Source: Himantopus leucocephalus (Eukaryota > Chordata > Aves > Charadriiformes > Recurvirostridae). Taken from it: a stretch of 64,000 nt of DNA. A program made the translations under genes and the position numbers. Below, one piece after another: positions 39,039 to 51,903 of the stretch; position 1 is the first letter of the stretch; each line of letters opens with the position of its first letter. The notes under the pieces were generated by a model, which made no database searches, was not told the origin of the DNA, and saw only the letters and a list, made by a program, of their open reading frames with translations. The stretch is from NCBI GenBank assembly GCA_003993805.1, contig RSEF01000006.1:23141676-23205675 (forward strand), read 5' to 3'.

Positions 39039-42000
39039 CTATAAAAACAAAAGATTAACTATTGTATATACTTAATTACATAGAGATTGAGTTATTGGTT
39101 TTCTGATGTTAACTTATCTTCAGAGATTTTCTATGTTATTATAGGGACAGACACTATGTGAGTTATTGGTATTAAGATTTTAGCAGCACCAGTTTGGATT
39201 GACCACTCAGATCATGACAGGCTATAATACAGATTACCAAGCATCACAAAAGTATATCAGTTACGTATTAATGCCCATTCTCCTTTCCCCAAATATTATA
39301 AAATGGGGTGTGTGTGTGGGGGGGTGTATTATTGCATAAACAAGCATTCCAAGGTCAGAAATGCATTTCAAGTTTACCAAGCGCAACCAACTCATAGAGA
39401 ATGCTTCCCTTCAGCTGGGATTGCAGCTCCTATGGCATTTCAGCAGCAGAATCTGTGGTGGTATGGGAAAAGTTTTCTAGAATAGCCATTGACTTTGAAA
39501 GCTCAATATAATTTTCCTGATGAATGCAAAATGAGATGAGGCAAATGCCGATATTTCTTTAAGTACTTTACTACTCATGAACGTCTTTCGCACTGTCCCC
39601 CACCAAATATGAAATGTAGTTATTAAAATCCATACATTAGGGTTGCATTAACTCTTTATAATGAGTATTAAACAAGTTAAATACAGAGACACTTTGTGGC
39701 TTCTCTTACAATACAAACATTGTGCATGACTGAACCACACCAATATTTAGCTGCCTAAGCTAAATACTCTATGTATAATTAAAGGAGGACATACTTTCAG
39801 AAACATTTAAAATTGTCTAGAACTGTTCTGGTTAGTATTTTCTGTATATTTTAAATCACGCAAGAAGCTTTCCTGTTCCTTCCTCTTTAATGGATATAAG
39901 TCAGGCCCTAATGAAGTCAATAATATTTAGTTTTTCAATTGACTTTGTCAGGGATAGAGTTTTATCTGATTATTGTAACTCCATACCTCTCGTAGACAAA
40001 AATAATGCTAACTACTACATTTTAAGAAAATAATACATTGGATCTTAAATGAGCTATTCAGCTAGAAATAAATTTTACTACAGTTTTAAAGAAAGTACAG
40101 CTTTTGAAAGTAGTTGGGAGAGGAAAAAGGTAGTAATTATCTGACATATTTACTTTGCTTTATACAAATGGCTCATCTTTGAATATGCCTTGTGGTTTAG
40201 ACAATTAGAAATTATGTGGGAAGAAACCGAGTACAGTCAGAAAAGGGGAGAAGGTACCTTATAAAAAGAGAAGCATAGAATTTAAAAGTTGTTAAATTTA
40301 TTTCAAATCTGCATTTAAAACAAAACCTTAAAAAATTCTACTTGTGGCCTTTGGCACTTTTGTAAGGAGCCTGACATTTTGAAAGATATACATAGAATAA
40401 TTATATATAATTTATTTTTAATTTTTTGCTCTTTTAAACTTCTCTAAAAATGTCATCCTTTTTCAGTTTAAACCTTGTATATTATATACGTACTTTTATT
40501 AACTTGGCTACAAGAAAAGCTCAAGTCTTATCTCCTTGTATGTAGACTACTACAATCAAGGTAGGAAGTGATCAGACAGCTGCATATGTAACTTTCCCTT
40601 TGAAATATGGATAAAATGAAGGATAATTTTCTCAAGTACTTACTACAGGATTGTCTTCTCGGTCTCCAGAAAACAAGCAAACCATGGTATATAGCCTTTG
40701 ATTTAAGTTCTCCAGATATTCAGTCAAATTTGTCATTAAACAGTAACTTCAAAAATCTCACAGTCTTCTTATTTATCATGGCTTTGAGTTCCAAGTACCT
40801 TGTAACCCCCTATTTCATTTTTACAATGAATTCTAGCATGTTTTTATTGTAGAAAAACATTACTAGCCATTCTCGGTCAGAGTAGCTGAATATTTTCATG
40901 CCAAAAGAAGCAATTGTTGTCTTAAGAAGTCTCAAATGAGAAAGCCCAATAACAGCAGCCTCTTAGCTAACTTAATACATCTTTTTACATTCAGGTAGAA
41001 TTACTTAAGTGAAATTAGCCGGGTGATAACATTTTTTTAATTAAATCTTCTATTTCGTATGTCACAACAATCTCACATCATCTTTATAGACAGCTGTGAA
41101 AGAATATATTCCTAGATCTTATAAAACCAATTATCCATAAAAGCTCTTTTTCACTGAAACAATAGGCAGCATAAATATTCACCTGTAGCATCAAGACCCA
41201 GAGAGTTCCCAACTGAACAGAGTGTATGATAGATGTGCTGATCTTTTGGTATATTTCCTATGAAATATCTATAATAATTGTTAACAATAGAAGTTTGATA
41301 AAAATGGGAACCATGGTGATTTTAGATAAATGTAATAATTGAACATATTATCAGTTTTACAGGTAATCAATATGAAGATAAATAAATATGAAGAAAAAGG
41401 GTACATTTTCCATTTATTTAAATTGTTGAAATGTATTCTAGTGCAAATTTATCTGCCACTAAACAGATCTCCTGTCATTAGATGAAGTTTCCCAGTTTCC
41501 CAGACAAATATTTACTGATACATCAGTGTTGCTTCTGCTAGAAACATCATACTTGAACACTGGTTCAAGTTCTCTAAAATGATGAGTAAATCCTCACATT
41601 CACACTTCAAATCTTCTGTGGCCCTTACTTCAGATGGTGAACCAAAATAAGCCAGAATAGGCGTATGCAATATAGAAGAAGCTGTATAATGACTAGAACA
41701 TGGAAATGCCTTCTGAATTGCCATCTGGCCACTGTAAATGATGCATTCATTTATATTCCTCTAGGAATATTTTGGATAGCAAGCCCAATGGTGAAACTGT
41801 TTATTTACTTGCCATCTGGATATGAAAAATGATAAATTGATCTTATACCCCTGGAGAATACAGGGAACTAGATTAAAAAATAATAAAAAGTCTTTTAATT
41901 CTCAAAAGGAGCAGCCAACTTGATCCTTCAACATATTCTCCACTTACAATCCTTGCCGACTCCACAGTCCTAGCAGACCAAAAGGAAAGGATGGGCCTGT

Positions 42001-44885
42001 ATAGAATTTTAAACGTCTTCATAAAATTTTCTACTCAGTCAGTTACGTATTTTAAGTCTTGGCACTGTTGCATCAACATGCCCAGAAGTTCCCTTGTTTT
42101 TCTTACTCTTAGTAGAATAACATTCTTGATCTCTTTTGGCCGTGGCAAAAAGTCTTGATAAAAGGCAAGAACTCTCCTGTGACCTGAGAACATGGCAGGA
42201 CTCTCTGGTTTAGGAGCTTGAGAAAAACACAACAAAATGAAGAGAGGATGGTACCTTTGTCTGCATACTAATACTAATAAATAGCTAATAAATGTCAGGC
42301 CAGAAATGAAATGATCTTGCCTCTACAATGCAGCTTTCCTAAGGACAGAGTGTGAGTCGGAAAGAGTTCCTACTCCCTCTACATTAGCAATCATATCCCA
42401 CTCCTCAGAGGTGTTATAGCTGCTACTTTTGTGGAAATTTTTGACCTACCAAGATGTAAAACAAAGTCAGACATTAATGAGATGGTGTCAAGGCAAACTG
42501 AATATGAAGATTTCTGCCTGATGAGAACAAAAGGATGACTAGCAAGCTTTCCTCAGGTTTTTTTTTGAAATTATAGTGGCCTTCTCAGTACAAACATTGA
42601 AGGAAAGAAAGAGAATATACATGTTTCTTCTTTGTACTAGGAAATTTCACGTATGGTAGGATTTCTTTTTAAAATATGATGACTGGCATACTGAAAATCA
42701 ACTAAAATGTACGACTGATGCAATTGCATCAAAAAGTTGTTATAATATTCAATAGAAACCTGTGGCATTGGTCATTACAAAGAGAGGAACCATAATGCAG
42801 GCGGAAGCCATCCTCATGTAATCAAGTAACCTGTGACAATGGATTTCTATTTGAGGCATAGTTTTGCATTGCTACAGCTATGCATAACTAATTAGACAAT
42901 CAGAAGTAGGTCTCATTATGCAAAGTTACTCAACCATGTCCTGAAGTAATACCTTAGTGACATTTACTGTATGCCCCAGCAGTCATTTGCATGCCAGGAA
43001 ACAGAGTAACAAACAGAGAGGAGATTTTAACACCGTATTTTGATTGGCTTTCCAGAAGAAAGGCTTTAAAGTCTGACTTGAGTTCCTGTAAGACTTGGCA
43101 AGAACCAAGTGCCCTTCCTGGAGAAAAAGAAAAATTAGTTACTCAAACACAGGTAACATTTAGGTTTCCTCATATTCTTCTTCAGACAGATAAATAGCAA
43201 ATGCTTTTCTCCAGTTCAGACTGCATAACCTGCCACCAACCCATACCACCTTAAATTATTAATATTAACATAGAATTTAAAAAATGAGTGTTGGTCTCCA
43301 GAGTACACTGCTGCTTGGAATACAGCCTTTCACAGGGGATATAAGGTTAAAACATGGAAAATGAAGAGAGAATGTGTAAATCTAGGCACTTTATCCGAAC
43401 TTAAATTGCTAGTCTGGTCTCTCTGACAAAATTACTTATTTACCCATGAAAGAAACACCTTTAGAAGGCTGATGGCCTTTAAAGAAAGCTCGTGTCCAGG
43501 CAACATCAAGAGAGAAAAGGAAGATTAAAAATTAAAGTTGGTATTCATTTCATGCTACATGTCTAGCAAATATTTTCAGGTGTAATCAATTTGTCATACG
43601 CATAGGAAATTCAATACACATGATATTCTGTTTCTTCTGATTGGTCATAAAAACAAAGCATAATTTACCATTTAGTGCCATCTGTATCTACCCAAGAAAT
43701 GTAATGTGCTATAATGCACTTTTACTATAATTTATCTGTCAGCTAATTTGTTCACATCAGTATGCTTGGACCATGACAACAGTGGGATCAGACTTCAGTG
43801 ATGCCAATGGAAAGGACCTAATTTTAATGACAAGATACTGACCAAAAAAAACCCAAACCAAAACCAAAAACCTTCTTCCAAACCATCTCAATTCATTTTC
43901 CTTTGTATTGCTCAAATTACTTTGTCTGAAGTGCTCTGAATGTTCAAAAATGTTTTCACAGGGTAATGTTATCCATTTGTTATGTAAATATTTGCCCAAT
44001 AGCAAGATGTGTTTTCTATAAGTGGGTGTCAAAGGAACTGTGACCTACATTTATATGCCATCAATTTGTTTCTTAAAGTTGAGAAAACAAATACTACTAA
44101 GAGTGACTAAACCAAATAATCTTCAGAAACAGAGTCAAAAATCTAAATAGCTCTACAACAGGTTTGGTTTCTTTTATTATCTTTTTCTTTCTCATTGAAC
44201 TTGTCAGGTAGAGACAGACTACCTGCACTGCATTGAAGGGTGTGCATAAAGATGTTTGCATTTATCTTCATACTCCCACCATCCTAGAGTCAATCATGCC
44301 AGCCTAGCTAGCTGAGAACATAAAGTGTGTGTGTGTGGAAGATAGCAGCAGCTCTAGAGCACTCAAAGCTTTCTCTTGGTGGAGAAACCTTCAGACAGCT
44401 GGCAGGTCTGTGAAGGCACAGTGCTATAAAGTTATCTGAAGAGAGTACACCTGGGCCAGGGCTTATTTAAAGTACTTCATGAATCAGTTGTCTGTCATCG
44501 AGCTGCTTTTTCAGCTGGTGAAAGGTTTGGGGATGCTCAAATGTGTTTATTGTTGTTAATTTGGTTCTACCAGCAAACTGCTTGACTGCAGGATGTATAC
44601 AACTGCAGTCTTCTGGGGAAATGGAGCTACACCTGCTGTATGCCTTTCATCTGCCCTTAAGTAGTCTGTACGCTGCAATGTTACATCCAGAGAAAGCTTT
44701 ATTTCATTAGCATAACTCTTGTGATCCGTACACTATCAGAGGTGCTTAGACAAAAATAACACTATGAAAATCAGTCCAATAGCCAAAATTGCATAAAAAG
44801 CTTTTAAAGTAAAGTATTTCCCAGATGATTTGAAGTGTTAACCTACTTATGACAATTCTTGATTTGATTACGTGCCACCGGGACC

Positions 44886-44965
44886 AGCAAAAAAGAAAAA
44901 AACAAAACAAAAACACACAACCCCCCCAAATGACACACACACACAAAAAAACCAAACTAAAAACC
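44886..44965. repeat. A/C-rich low-complexity tract
   Basis: Runs of AAAAC, CACACA and C7 on the plus strand within the 12.3 kb intron. The open frame read from the minus strand here is compositional. Confidence 0.85.
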
Positions 44966-47900
44966 CTACTACATTAATTTTACAATTTCAAATTATTTGT
45001 CAAATCCACATTACTTTGACAGAATTTCCCACTCTCTCTAGTCTGTGGTGATGTTACAAATGCAGAAATTAATTATTTAATGAATATTTTATGGGATAGA
45101 GTAATTGTATATTAGGGCTAGAATACTGACCTGTTTTATATGCTGACCTGCAAGAAACATGGGAAGATCTAAAAAGGAGGTAAGATATAGCAGATTCCTA
45201 CATAAGAACATCAGGAACAATCTCTATCCTTTCTCCAGCATACAGTGTATCCCCAACAGTGTAGATTTTATTTTGGGATGGCCAGGAGTCATCCAATCAA
45301 AAACCATGAACAATTAAAATAGGGTTCTTTTATCGTGTAGGGAGAAAGAAGGGGAGGGACTGGGACCTATTTTCATGGAATTCCAGCATGCTAATGGAGT
45401 AAAAGAGCTTTCTGTAAGTCCATAAGGAATCTGTCCTACAACACGTTCTCTACATTGAATAGATTGAAATACATAAAAGGTTAAAAGTAATTCAGTTATT
45501 TGTTTTAATATTTCTAAAATGTTTTGCTTTAAAGAAATGCTTTGCTTCACCAGTATCTAAGGTGATTGACTTAGTAGAATGAGTACATCAGAGTCTGGAC
45601 ATAGGTCAGAATTGCTCTGGCAATCACAGCTGACACACAGGGTTACAAACTACTGTCTGGAATGACAGAAAATGTATAATTATACCTTACATTGGTGTTG
45701 ACAGGAAAAGTAATTTTCAAAAAGCCAGTCCTGGGATGTTCACTCCAAACTGCTGCTGCAGTGCAGCATCTCCTCAGCTGTATAGATGCAGCTGTTTGAA
45801 GGACCACATTCAAATCAACCTGGCCCTAAAAAGTCAAATCAAAACTCTATTGATTCCCCCTTGCAGGGAGGGGAGTGCAAATTTTTGTTCTTAATATTGA
45901 ACTTAACATTTCGTTTCAGCGGTGTGTCTGGATGAACCCATACATAGCTGCAGGAAATAAGCAGAGATGGAGTGAGAGGTCAACATTTAGTGCAAGGCAT
46001 CTTGGTAATCTGGTCTCAACATCACAAAAAGGGTACTTTTTAAAAGTTCTTCAAGAAGGACTCCATCAAAACTTTTTATAGTTCTGACTTAGTATTTTTC
46101 TAGGGTTTTTTAATTCTATAAGCCAAAAATACTTACTGTTCTTTCTGTGAAGTACTTACTTATTCTCTGTGAAAATATCTATTTCTCAATCACGTTTCAA
46201 TAAGCAGTTACCCAAATTACGCCTACAGTTTTTATGGCACAGTACATTTCTTACATAACTGTCTATTCCTTTAATGGTAGAGGGTATTGTAGTTGCTGCT
46301 TTTGCTTTTTATAGTGTTGGTATACTTTTCCACAGGTTATATTTTAAATTATTACCCAAAGTGATCAGTAGTAAAACTGTCATTGGGTTTTATTCAGATA
46401 ATTGAAAGATTTTTAGAGAAAAGGCCAAAGTTTAATTAATCTTCCAAATTAATTCACATGAAGATTCTCTTAATCTCAGATAATGAAACCCTTAGCCTGT
46501 GCATTTCATAATATTCTGCAATAATTTTAAATATTATCTTCCTGTCTGATACATTAGAACATTGCTGGTAAAGGTGCATCTGTCACTAGTCCTTTGCTGC
46601 CTACAGTGCCTAAAGTAAGCTGTAGACCACTGACAACAGGGTTTAAAGTAATCTCAAAACAATACAGAAACATTGATTTACAATTTAAATGGTTATTTTC
46701 CTTGATTTCTTTCCTAACTGCTCAACAACTAAGGGTCAAACAGAGTCAATTAGGTGAACAAACAAAATATCAACTAAACAATTTCTGCTGATTTCCCCGG
46801 GCTTTTCAGTATGACCCTCAGCTGCTCATCTCCAAAGGCTCATGACAGCAGAACACAAAGCGATTATAAAATATCTGAATCAGATTCTTTAGATATGTTC
46901 TAACATTTATTTTTTTTAATCTTGTGTGGAGTGAACCTCCAATATTTTGCCATTGTTTGGCACATATCTGAACTTCCAATTGTGTATCCAACCTAGAAAC
47001 ATACTCATCAGCGATATGCCATTTTCAGACCGTTCTTCACCTAATATCAATCCAAACCACTACTGCTTGCTTCATATCTGTTCCAGATGTATTCTTGCCA
47101 CAAACTGTTAAGAGACTTCAGGGGTCATTGGATTCTTTCCACAAAAAATAGGCATAGAATTTCTGCCTTTCTCCCAGAAGTTCTGAAAGTGTTTTGTTCT
47201 TTCTTATACAGAATGCCTGCCTGGATCTCAGATTTGTCATGATACCACCTGTCTACTCCTGGAATCGATTTTCTTTCGATAATCATATCTTAAACAATCC
47301 TTATCCTTTTAGTGAAAGTGTCTCAGCCAAATTCCAAATTCTTTACTAGTAGCTGCAGTGATAATTTCAAACACTTAAAAGTTACTAATCAGACTCAAAG
47401 CCCCCTTCAGACTACAAAAATTATGATCAAAATTTTTAATCCACAACACTTCATTCCTTTTTATTTTTTTCCTAGTTTCTTCACTATTACAGTACAAGTA
47501 CTCTCTTATCTCAAACATTACCATTTCTTTCGTAATTTACTTTTGACCATCCCATATTGGCATTGACTTCTATCAAAATGTAAGGAAGCACTAGATGTTT
47601 TAAAAAAACACAGATTCTTAAGCTTAGCTTTTCTTTAATTAAAAAAAAAAAAAAAGAAAAGAAAATCTGACCTGTATTTGGCAGCCATATTTAGAAGACT
47701 GAAATATTTAGGACAGAATTTAAGAGAAAAACACTATTTGTGGAGCACCACAGTTGAGACGTAATAGCCTGTATTTCCAGGGGCAAATCTATCTGCATAA
47801 CTTAACAAAAATCACAACTGAAAATCACTTCTGACACGAGCACCTGCTATCCTAGGTTTAGTTGACAGCATATTAGTTTCTCCAGTTGTAGCACTCCTCT

Positions 47901-49157
47901 TTATGGGTTCTTAACTTTCTGCACAGTTTAATGTTTTCAGAAAGAGCAGTTGTGAACTGTAATGGTCCCAGAGCAGCCATTACAGCTGTCAGAGGCATAA
48001 GCACTGTTAAACACTCTACACAAGTGTTTGCAGGATAGAACTAAAAAGACTTAAATTGTCATTATGGTCTATGTGGTAAATAAGAAACTTCCTGAAAATT
48101 AAAGTTTCTCTACTACTGCGGAGTTGCTTGGTTCATAAAACTAAAATATTTTCCTTTTTTAGTTTAATATTCCAATAACTGTCCTGCTAGCCTCTCCAAA
48201 CACCGAAAGGGAACAGTGGGGAAGTTGGGAAAGACGCTGTGCTGCAGAGAATCATACATAATCTGCCTTCTGTGTGGCTTCAGGGATATGGGTTGTTTCA
48301 TTGACGCTTATTGTGATCAAACTGATAATCTAATATTCCAGGCTTAAGAAATTAGGCTGTCTTCATGGAAACAGAAGTAACAATTTCAGCTAGATCCATT
48401 CACAGATGCTACAAAATTAGTTCCACATCACATTTACATTTTCATGTATGACTATGACATTTATACGCAGGCTTAATGACAGAAAATTCAACGTGAGCAA
48501 AATCAAATATTATTATCATTGGCAAGAAATGGTAAATGCGAGCTAGCAGCAGAATTGAAAACACCTTCTCAAGATCTCCTATAAGGGAATACTCTTTGCC
48601 AAGAAAAATGTCACAGGCCGGAATACAGTTCAAAACTTTAGTTTAATTATTGTAACAAAAACATTTATTTTAGTTTATTCTGCTTTATCATAGGAGACAA
48701 AAAATACACATTTGGATATTTTATCCTTCTACTGTGCCAGTTAATAAAACAGAAAGGTTTAGTGTTATGTTTGTGTTGTAAATCCACATCCAGAAATATC
48801 TGGAACTACCCAATAAAATAACCATCTAAAAATGTTTGAATAAGCAGCTTTTGGAACAGGCCTACACCTCTTTGTTCTAAACTAGCTTCAGAAATCTTTA
48901 AATTGCTAAGCAGCACAAGCTAAAGCCTGTCCTTTAGTGCAATCACAGAAAGCCACAGACAGTGGACATTTGCTCTAAAGAGTAGGTATAGGAAGGCAAA
49001 ATATGACGCTGTAAGAACTGATTTTAAATTACCTTTATTTTTAGTCCAAATCCCATACTTATCATATGATAACCTCAGGGAGGCATAGTTGTTCTGGTGT
49101 TTCACAGTGCCTCCTACAACTGTGATTTAACCTTAAGAACTATCACAAATTAGTGTG

Positions 49158-49184
49158 TAATAACATGTAATAGGCATGTTATTA
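49158..49184. repeat. Inverted repeat, 10-bp arms, 7-nt loop
   Basis: TAATAACATG (49158-49167) pairs perfectly with CATGTTATTA (49175-49184) in the large intron. Confidence 0.9.
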
Positions 49185-51356
49185 AATATTATTTTAATAT
49201 GTAATAATAATGATATAAGTGGAATTATAGTATACATGGTCATGATGATGGGAGTAAAATTAAGAAATGCTGAAAAGAGTTTTTACAACCATAACTCAGC
49301 CAATGTTTTCTCATTTTCAACATGAAGAGACAATACACCTCTAAAATTTATATTTAAAAAATCATTGACTTCAAAATAGTATGGTTTTTAAAATATAGTT
49401 TCAAAAGTATAGGTCTCTCATGCCTTTAGTAACTTAATTTTGATCAGCCCCTTGATTAAGGCAGAGGAATGACTGCTTGAGTATTAGCGTATTTGACAGG
49501 ATAAGGACCATGCTGTACAGTAAATGCAGCGTTGATGCCCTAATATAGAGTGAAGTGAAACATATAGCTCAAATAAATGAGCAATTAAAATGTTGTATGC
49601 TTTTAAATAGCTGTTTAAAGATTTTGAGTTTAATTCAAAAAACGTTTTGTCTCATTTTGACAGTCCATATCACAGAACTTGGACAAGTCAAAGTATTTTT
49701 CCAGTCTGTAACAGCAAATATGATGATGTATTTAGAGAACATTCTTTCTGAATACCTGGTCCCAGTACATATTGCAACATGAGCATCAGGGTCACCTATT
49801 TAATGGCACAGAAACAAGGCAGGTAGCAGACCAACCATCCTTCTTAAAACATTGCTATGATAGACAATGATTTTTATTTTATAGTCTGGCAAAAATTAAG
49901 CAATATAAGGTAAAATTCAGTCAAGCTACTTCTAAACTAGCTTTTTAAAAAGGATAGCTATTATGAAAATCTTACCATTTATAGACAATTTATTTCAGTT
50001 TATTAGTATGCTCTTGCAAATTGCTTATACGGTGCAAAATATAATTCAGTTGAAAAATATAATGAGGTGATTAACAGCATGTCTTTTAATTTTGATATCA
50101 TGGAAATAAGAACATGCTTTAATTTAAGTGACTCGGCAGTTAGATAATAGCTCATGCACTGGGCATTACCATAGTAATTGGTCTAACAGTCTTCTTCATT
50201 ATCCGCCACAGCCATAGACATTGGTATTAGAAGAAAGCCAGTAGCTGTGAGAATAGGTCAGATCTACGCCTCTAGATCTACAGGACTCCGAAAGGGGTCA
50301 AATAATCAATGAGTAGACAAAATTAAAATCAATAAAGCCAAAAGACCCCAGTGGAGAGGAATTAATTTGACTCCCTTCATAACTTTCATTTGATAGTTCA
50401 AGAAGCATTTCAGGTCAATTATATTAATAGAAACCGGCTGAGTGAAAAGATGTTAATGATGATCCAGAGCTAATTAGCATAGCTATTTTCACTCCATCTT
50501 TTACAAAGAGAAAGGCAAAACATAGACACAGAATCAGACTCTTTTTTTGATCAATGACAGAAATTGGCAGAGGACAAAAGGCTGAGTGCAACACCTGAGC
50601 AGCTTTTAGTGACAAGCCCATACCCTATGGTAAAAACAAAAAATAAATGGAGAGATTTATAATAATTTATTAAATAAGATTTAAAAGGGAAAACTGAAGC
50701 AAAACTGGAACTATATGGTCATTGCCAAGTATTAGTTTTTACTTCTTTTATAGAAGCCTATTCTACTTTACTCCTTTTACATTTTTCACATCAGCAAAGG
50801 TTTCTGTAGATCTCTATCTCTCAAGCACACAGAGCACACAGGTGGCAAAAGTCTTAGAAAGTGGAGAAAAATTTTAATAAGAAATAAATATGAGATTACT
50901 TAGCTAAAGAATATAGCATCCAGTATATTGGAGCCTACAAAAACTAATCGAAGCCTTTTAAATTGATAGTTCTTCACAGGCAGATCACTATGGTAGATCA
51001 ATCGTCTAGATGGTGTCAGGAAGAAGTAGTTTGGCTGTAGGTCACTCTGACATGCTACCGAAGCTATTCTAAGTTCAGTTTCTTTTCACTGTTTACTGTG
51101 TAAGAAACTATGTTTTTATCTGTTTCAAATCCATAGTTGCTCAAATATGGCTCCTTAGACACAAGAAATATAATTTGGCACTACAGCCATTCATAGCCAT
51201 GAAAAAAACTATACCCATGCATGTTCCAATTCAAGCATGCAATTGAATTGCTTCAAATAAAACAACTCCTGATGCCCGTTTTAACGAAGCTTATTGCAAG
51301 TGTTGCATCTGTTCACCTTGCCTACAAGTCTGACTATTACAAGGGGTATACATTAC

Positions 51357-51570
51357 CGTGTAATTAAGCAGCAGTCATGAATGATGCTGTCCTCCACAAA
51401 TATGCCCCTCTCTTCATCTGTTTCGATCAGACGACCAGCATGGTACCAATGTACTTGGGTGGTATTGTCAACGTATGTCGCAGTACACTGAAATGGCAAG
51501 CGGTCTCCATGAAAAACTACTTGTCTTTGCGATGGGATCAGCTCAAAAAGAGGGAGTTCCAGAGGCCCAG
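51357..51570 (-). CDS. ADGRA1: ADGRA-family exon: first part of the Ig-like domain
   Basis: This 214-nt exon (2 nt + 70 codons + 2 nt) begins after a TGCAG acceptor and ends at a GTAATG donor. The translation opens with GPLELP, the short linker that follows the LRR C-terminal cap in all ADGRA proteins. It continues with RQVVFHGDRLPFQC, where Cys28 of the exon is the B-strand cysteine of the Ig fold, then the C-strand Trp in HWYH, and GIFVEDSIIHDC. By eye about 60% of positions match remembered human ADGRA3 and a similar share match ADGRA2, well below what a bird ADGRA3 orthologue should show. One N-glycosylation sequon lies at DNTT. Two adjacent cysteines (HDCC) replace the single cysteine seen in relatives. 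The upstream partner exon should end in the LRRCT cap and was not found. Its 3' splice site borders an AAAAC microsatellite. Confidence 0.9.
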
Positions 51571-51578
51571 CTGCAGGG

Positions 51579-51600
51579 AAAACAAAACAAAACAAAACAA
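51579..51600. repeat. AAAAC microsatellite in a 3' splice site
   Basis: Four AAAAC units plus partial units. On the transcribed strand this reads as TTTTG units and forms most of the pyrimidine tract immediately before CCCTGCAG of the first Ig exon. Confidence 0.9.
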
Positions 51601-51821
51601 TAGGAAAAAAACCCCTCACAACAAGTTCCTCTCTTGAAGATTGTGAAGTGAACTAATTGTATACAATTCTAGCTTCCTAGATCATAACATTAAAGCACTA
51701 ATATGAAAGATATGCCCACAAACTTCAGTCTGATCATGTTGTGAATTCTAGAGATCACGTTTCTTTCACTGGTGTGAGCCCAGATAATTACAGGATTACT
51801 AGAATAGCTACAGAAAATGGG

Positions 51822-51903
51822 TTTCACAGAATGGTTCACAGTATGGTTGAGGTTGGAAGGGACCTCCTGAGATGCTCCAGTCCAGCTCCTACTCACAGCA
51901 GGG
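51822..51903 (-). mobile_element. CR1 LINE 3'-end fragment
   Basis: The plus strand has CACAGAATGGTTCACAGTAT, GGTTGAGGTTGGAAGGGACC and CTACTCACAGCAGGG, the reverse complement of a CR1 3' end. It lies about 250 bp upstream (in transcription order) of the first Ig exon. Confidence 0.8.

Larger units (their letters stand above)
39039..51356 (-). other. Large intron splitting the Ig-like domain
   Basis: A 12.3 kb GT-AG intron, the longest complete one in the window. It has simple repeats, an inverted repeat at 49158 and chance open frames, including two on the minus strand (41512-41724, 42035-42235) that match nothing I know. No LINE or LTR was recognised in it. Confidence 0.8.
25550..51570 (-). 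other. ADGRA1: Partial ADGRA-family adhesion GPCR gene: six ectodomain exons
   Basis: Six minus-strand exons with GT-AG borders join into 368 residues without a stop (1,106 nt; reading phases agree at every junction). Domain order is Ig-like, HormR, then GAIN subdomain, the order seen in group III adhesion GPCRs. Two phase-split codons (CG|T and AG|A, both Arg) join exons 1-2 and 2-3; the last three exons are whole codons (150, 162 and 216 nt). Intron sizes are 12.3, 3.4, 1.4, 2.9 and 5.0 kb. Family relatives act at the plasma membrane; ADGRA2 is known as a Wnt7 co-receptor with Reck and ADGRA3 as a planar-polarity-linked receptor. The LRR part, signal peptide, GPS, 7TM and tail are not in the window. 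The family call is firm. The symbol is an inference: lengths match ADGRA2, residues are mixed, and base composition and intron size favour the ADGRA1 locus over a microchromosomal ADGRA2. Confidence 0.85.

Noticed and set aside
41512..42235. Two minus-strand frames (41512-41724, 42035-42235) that look protein-like
   Set aside because: No family match, separated by stops, and inside an intron whose flanking exons already join correctly.
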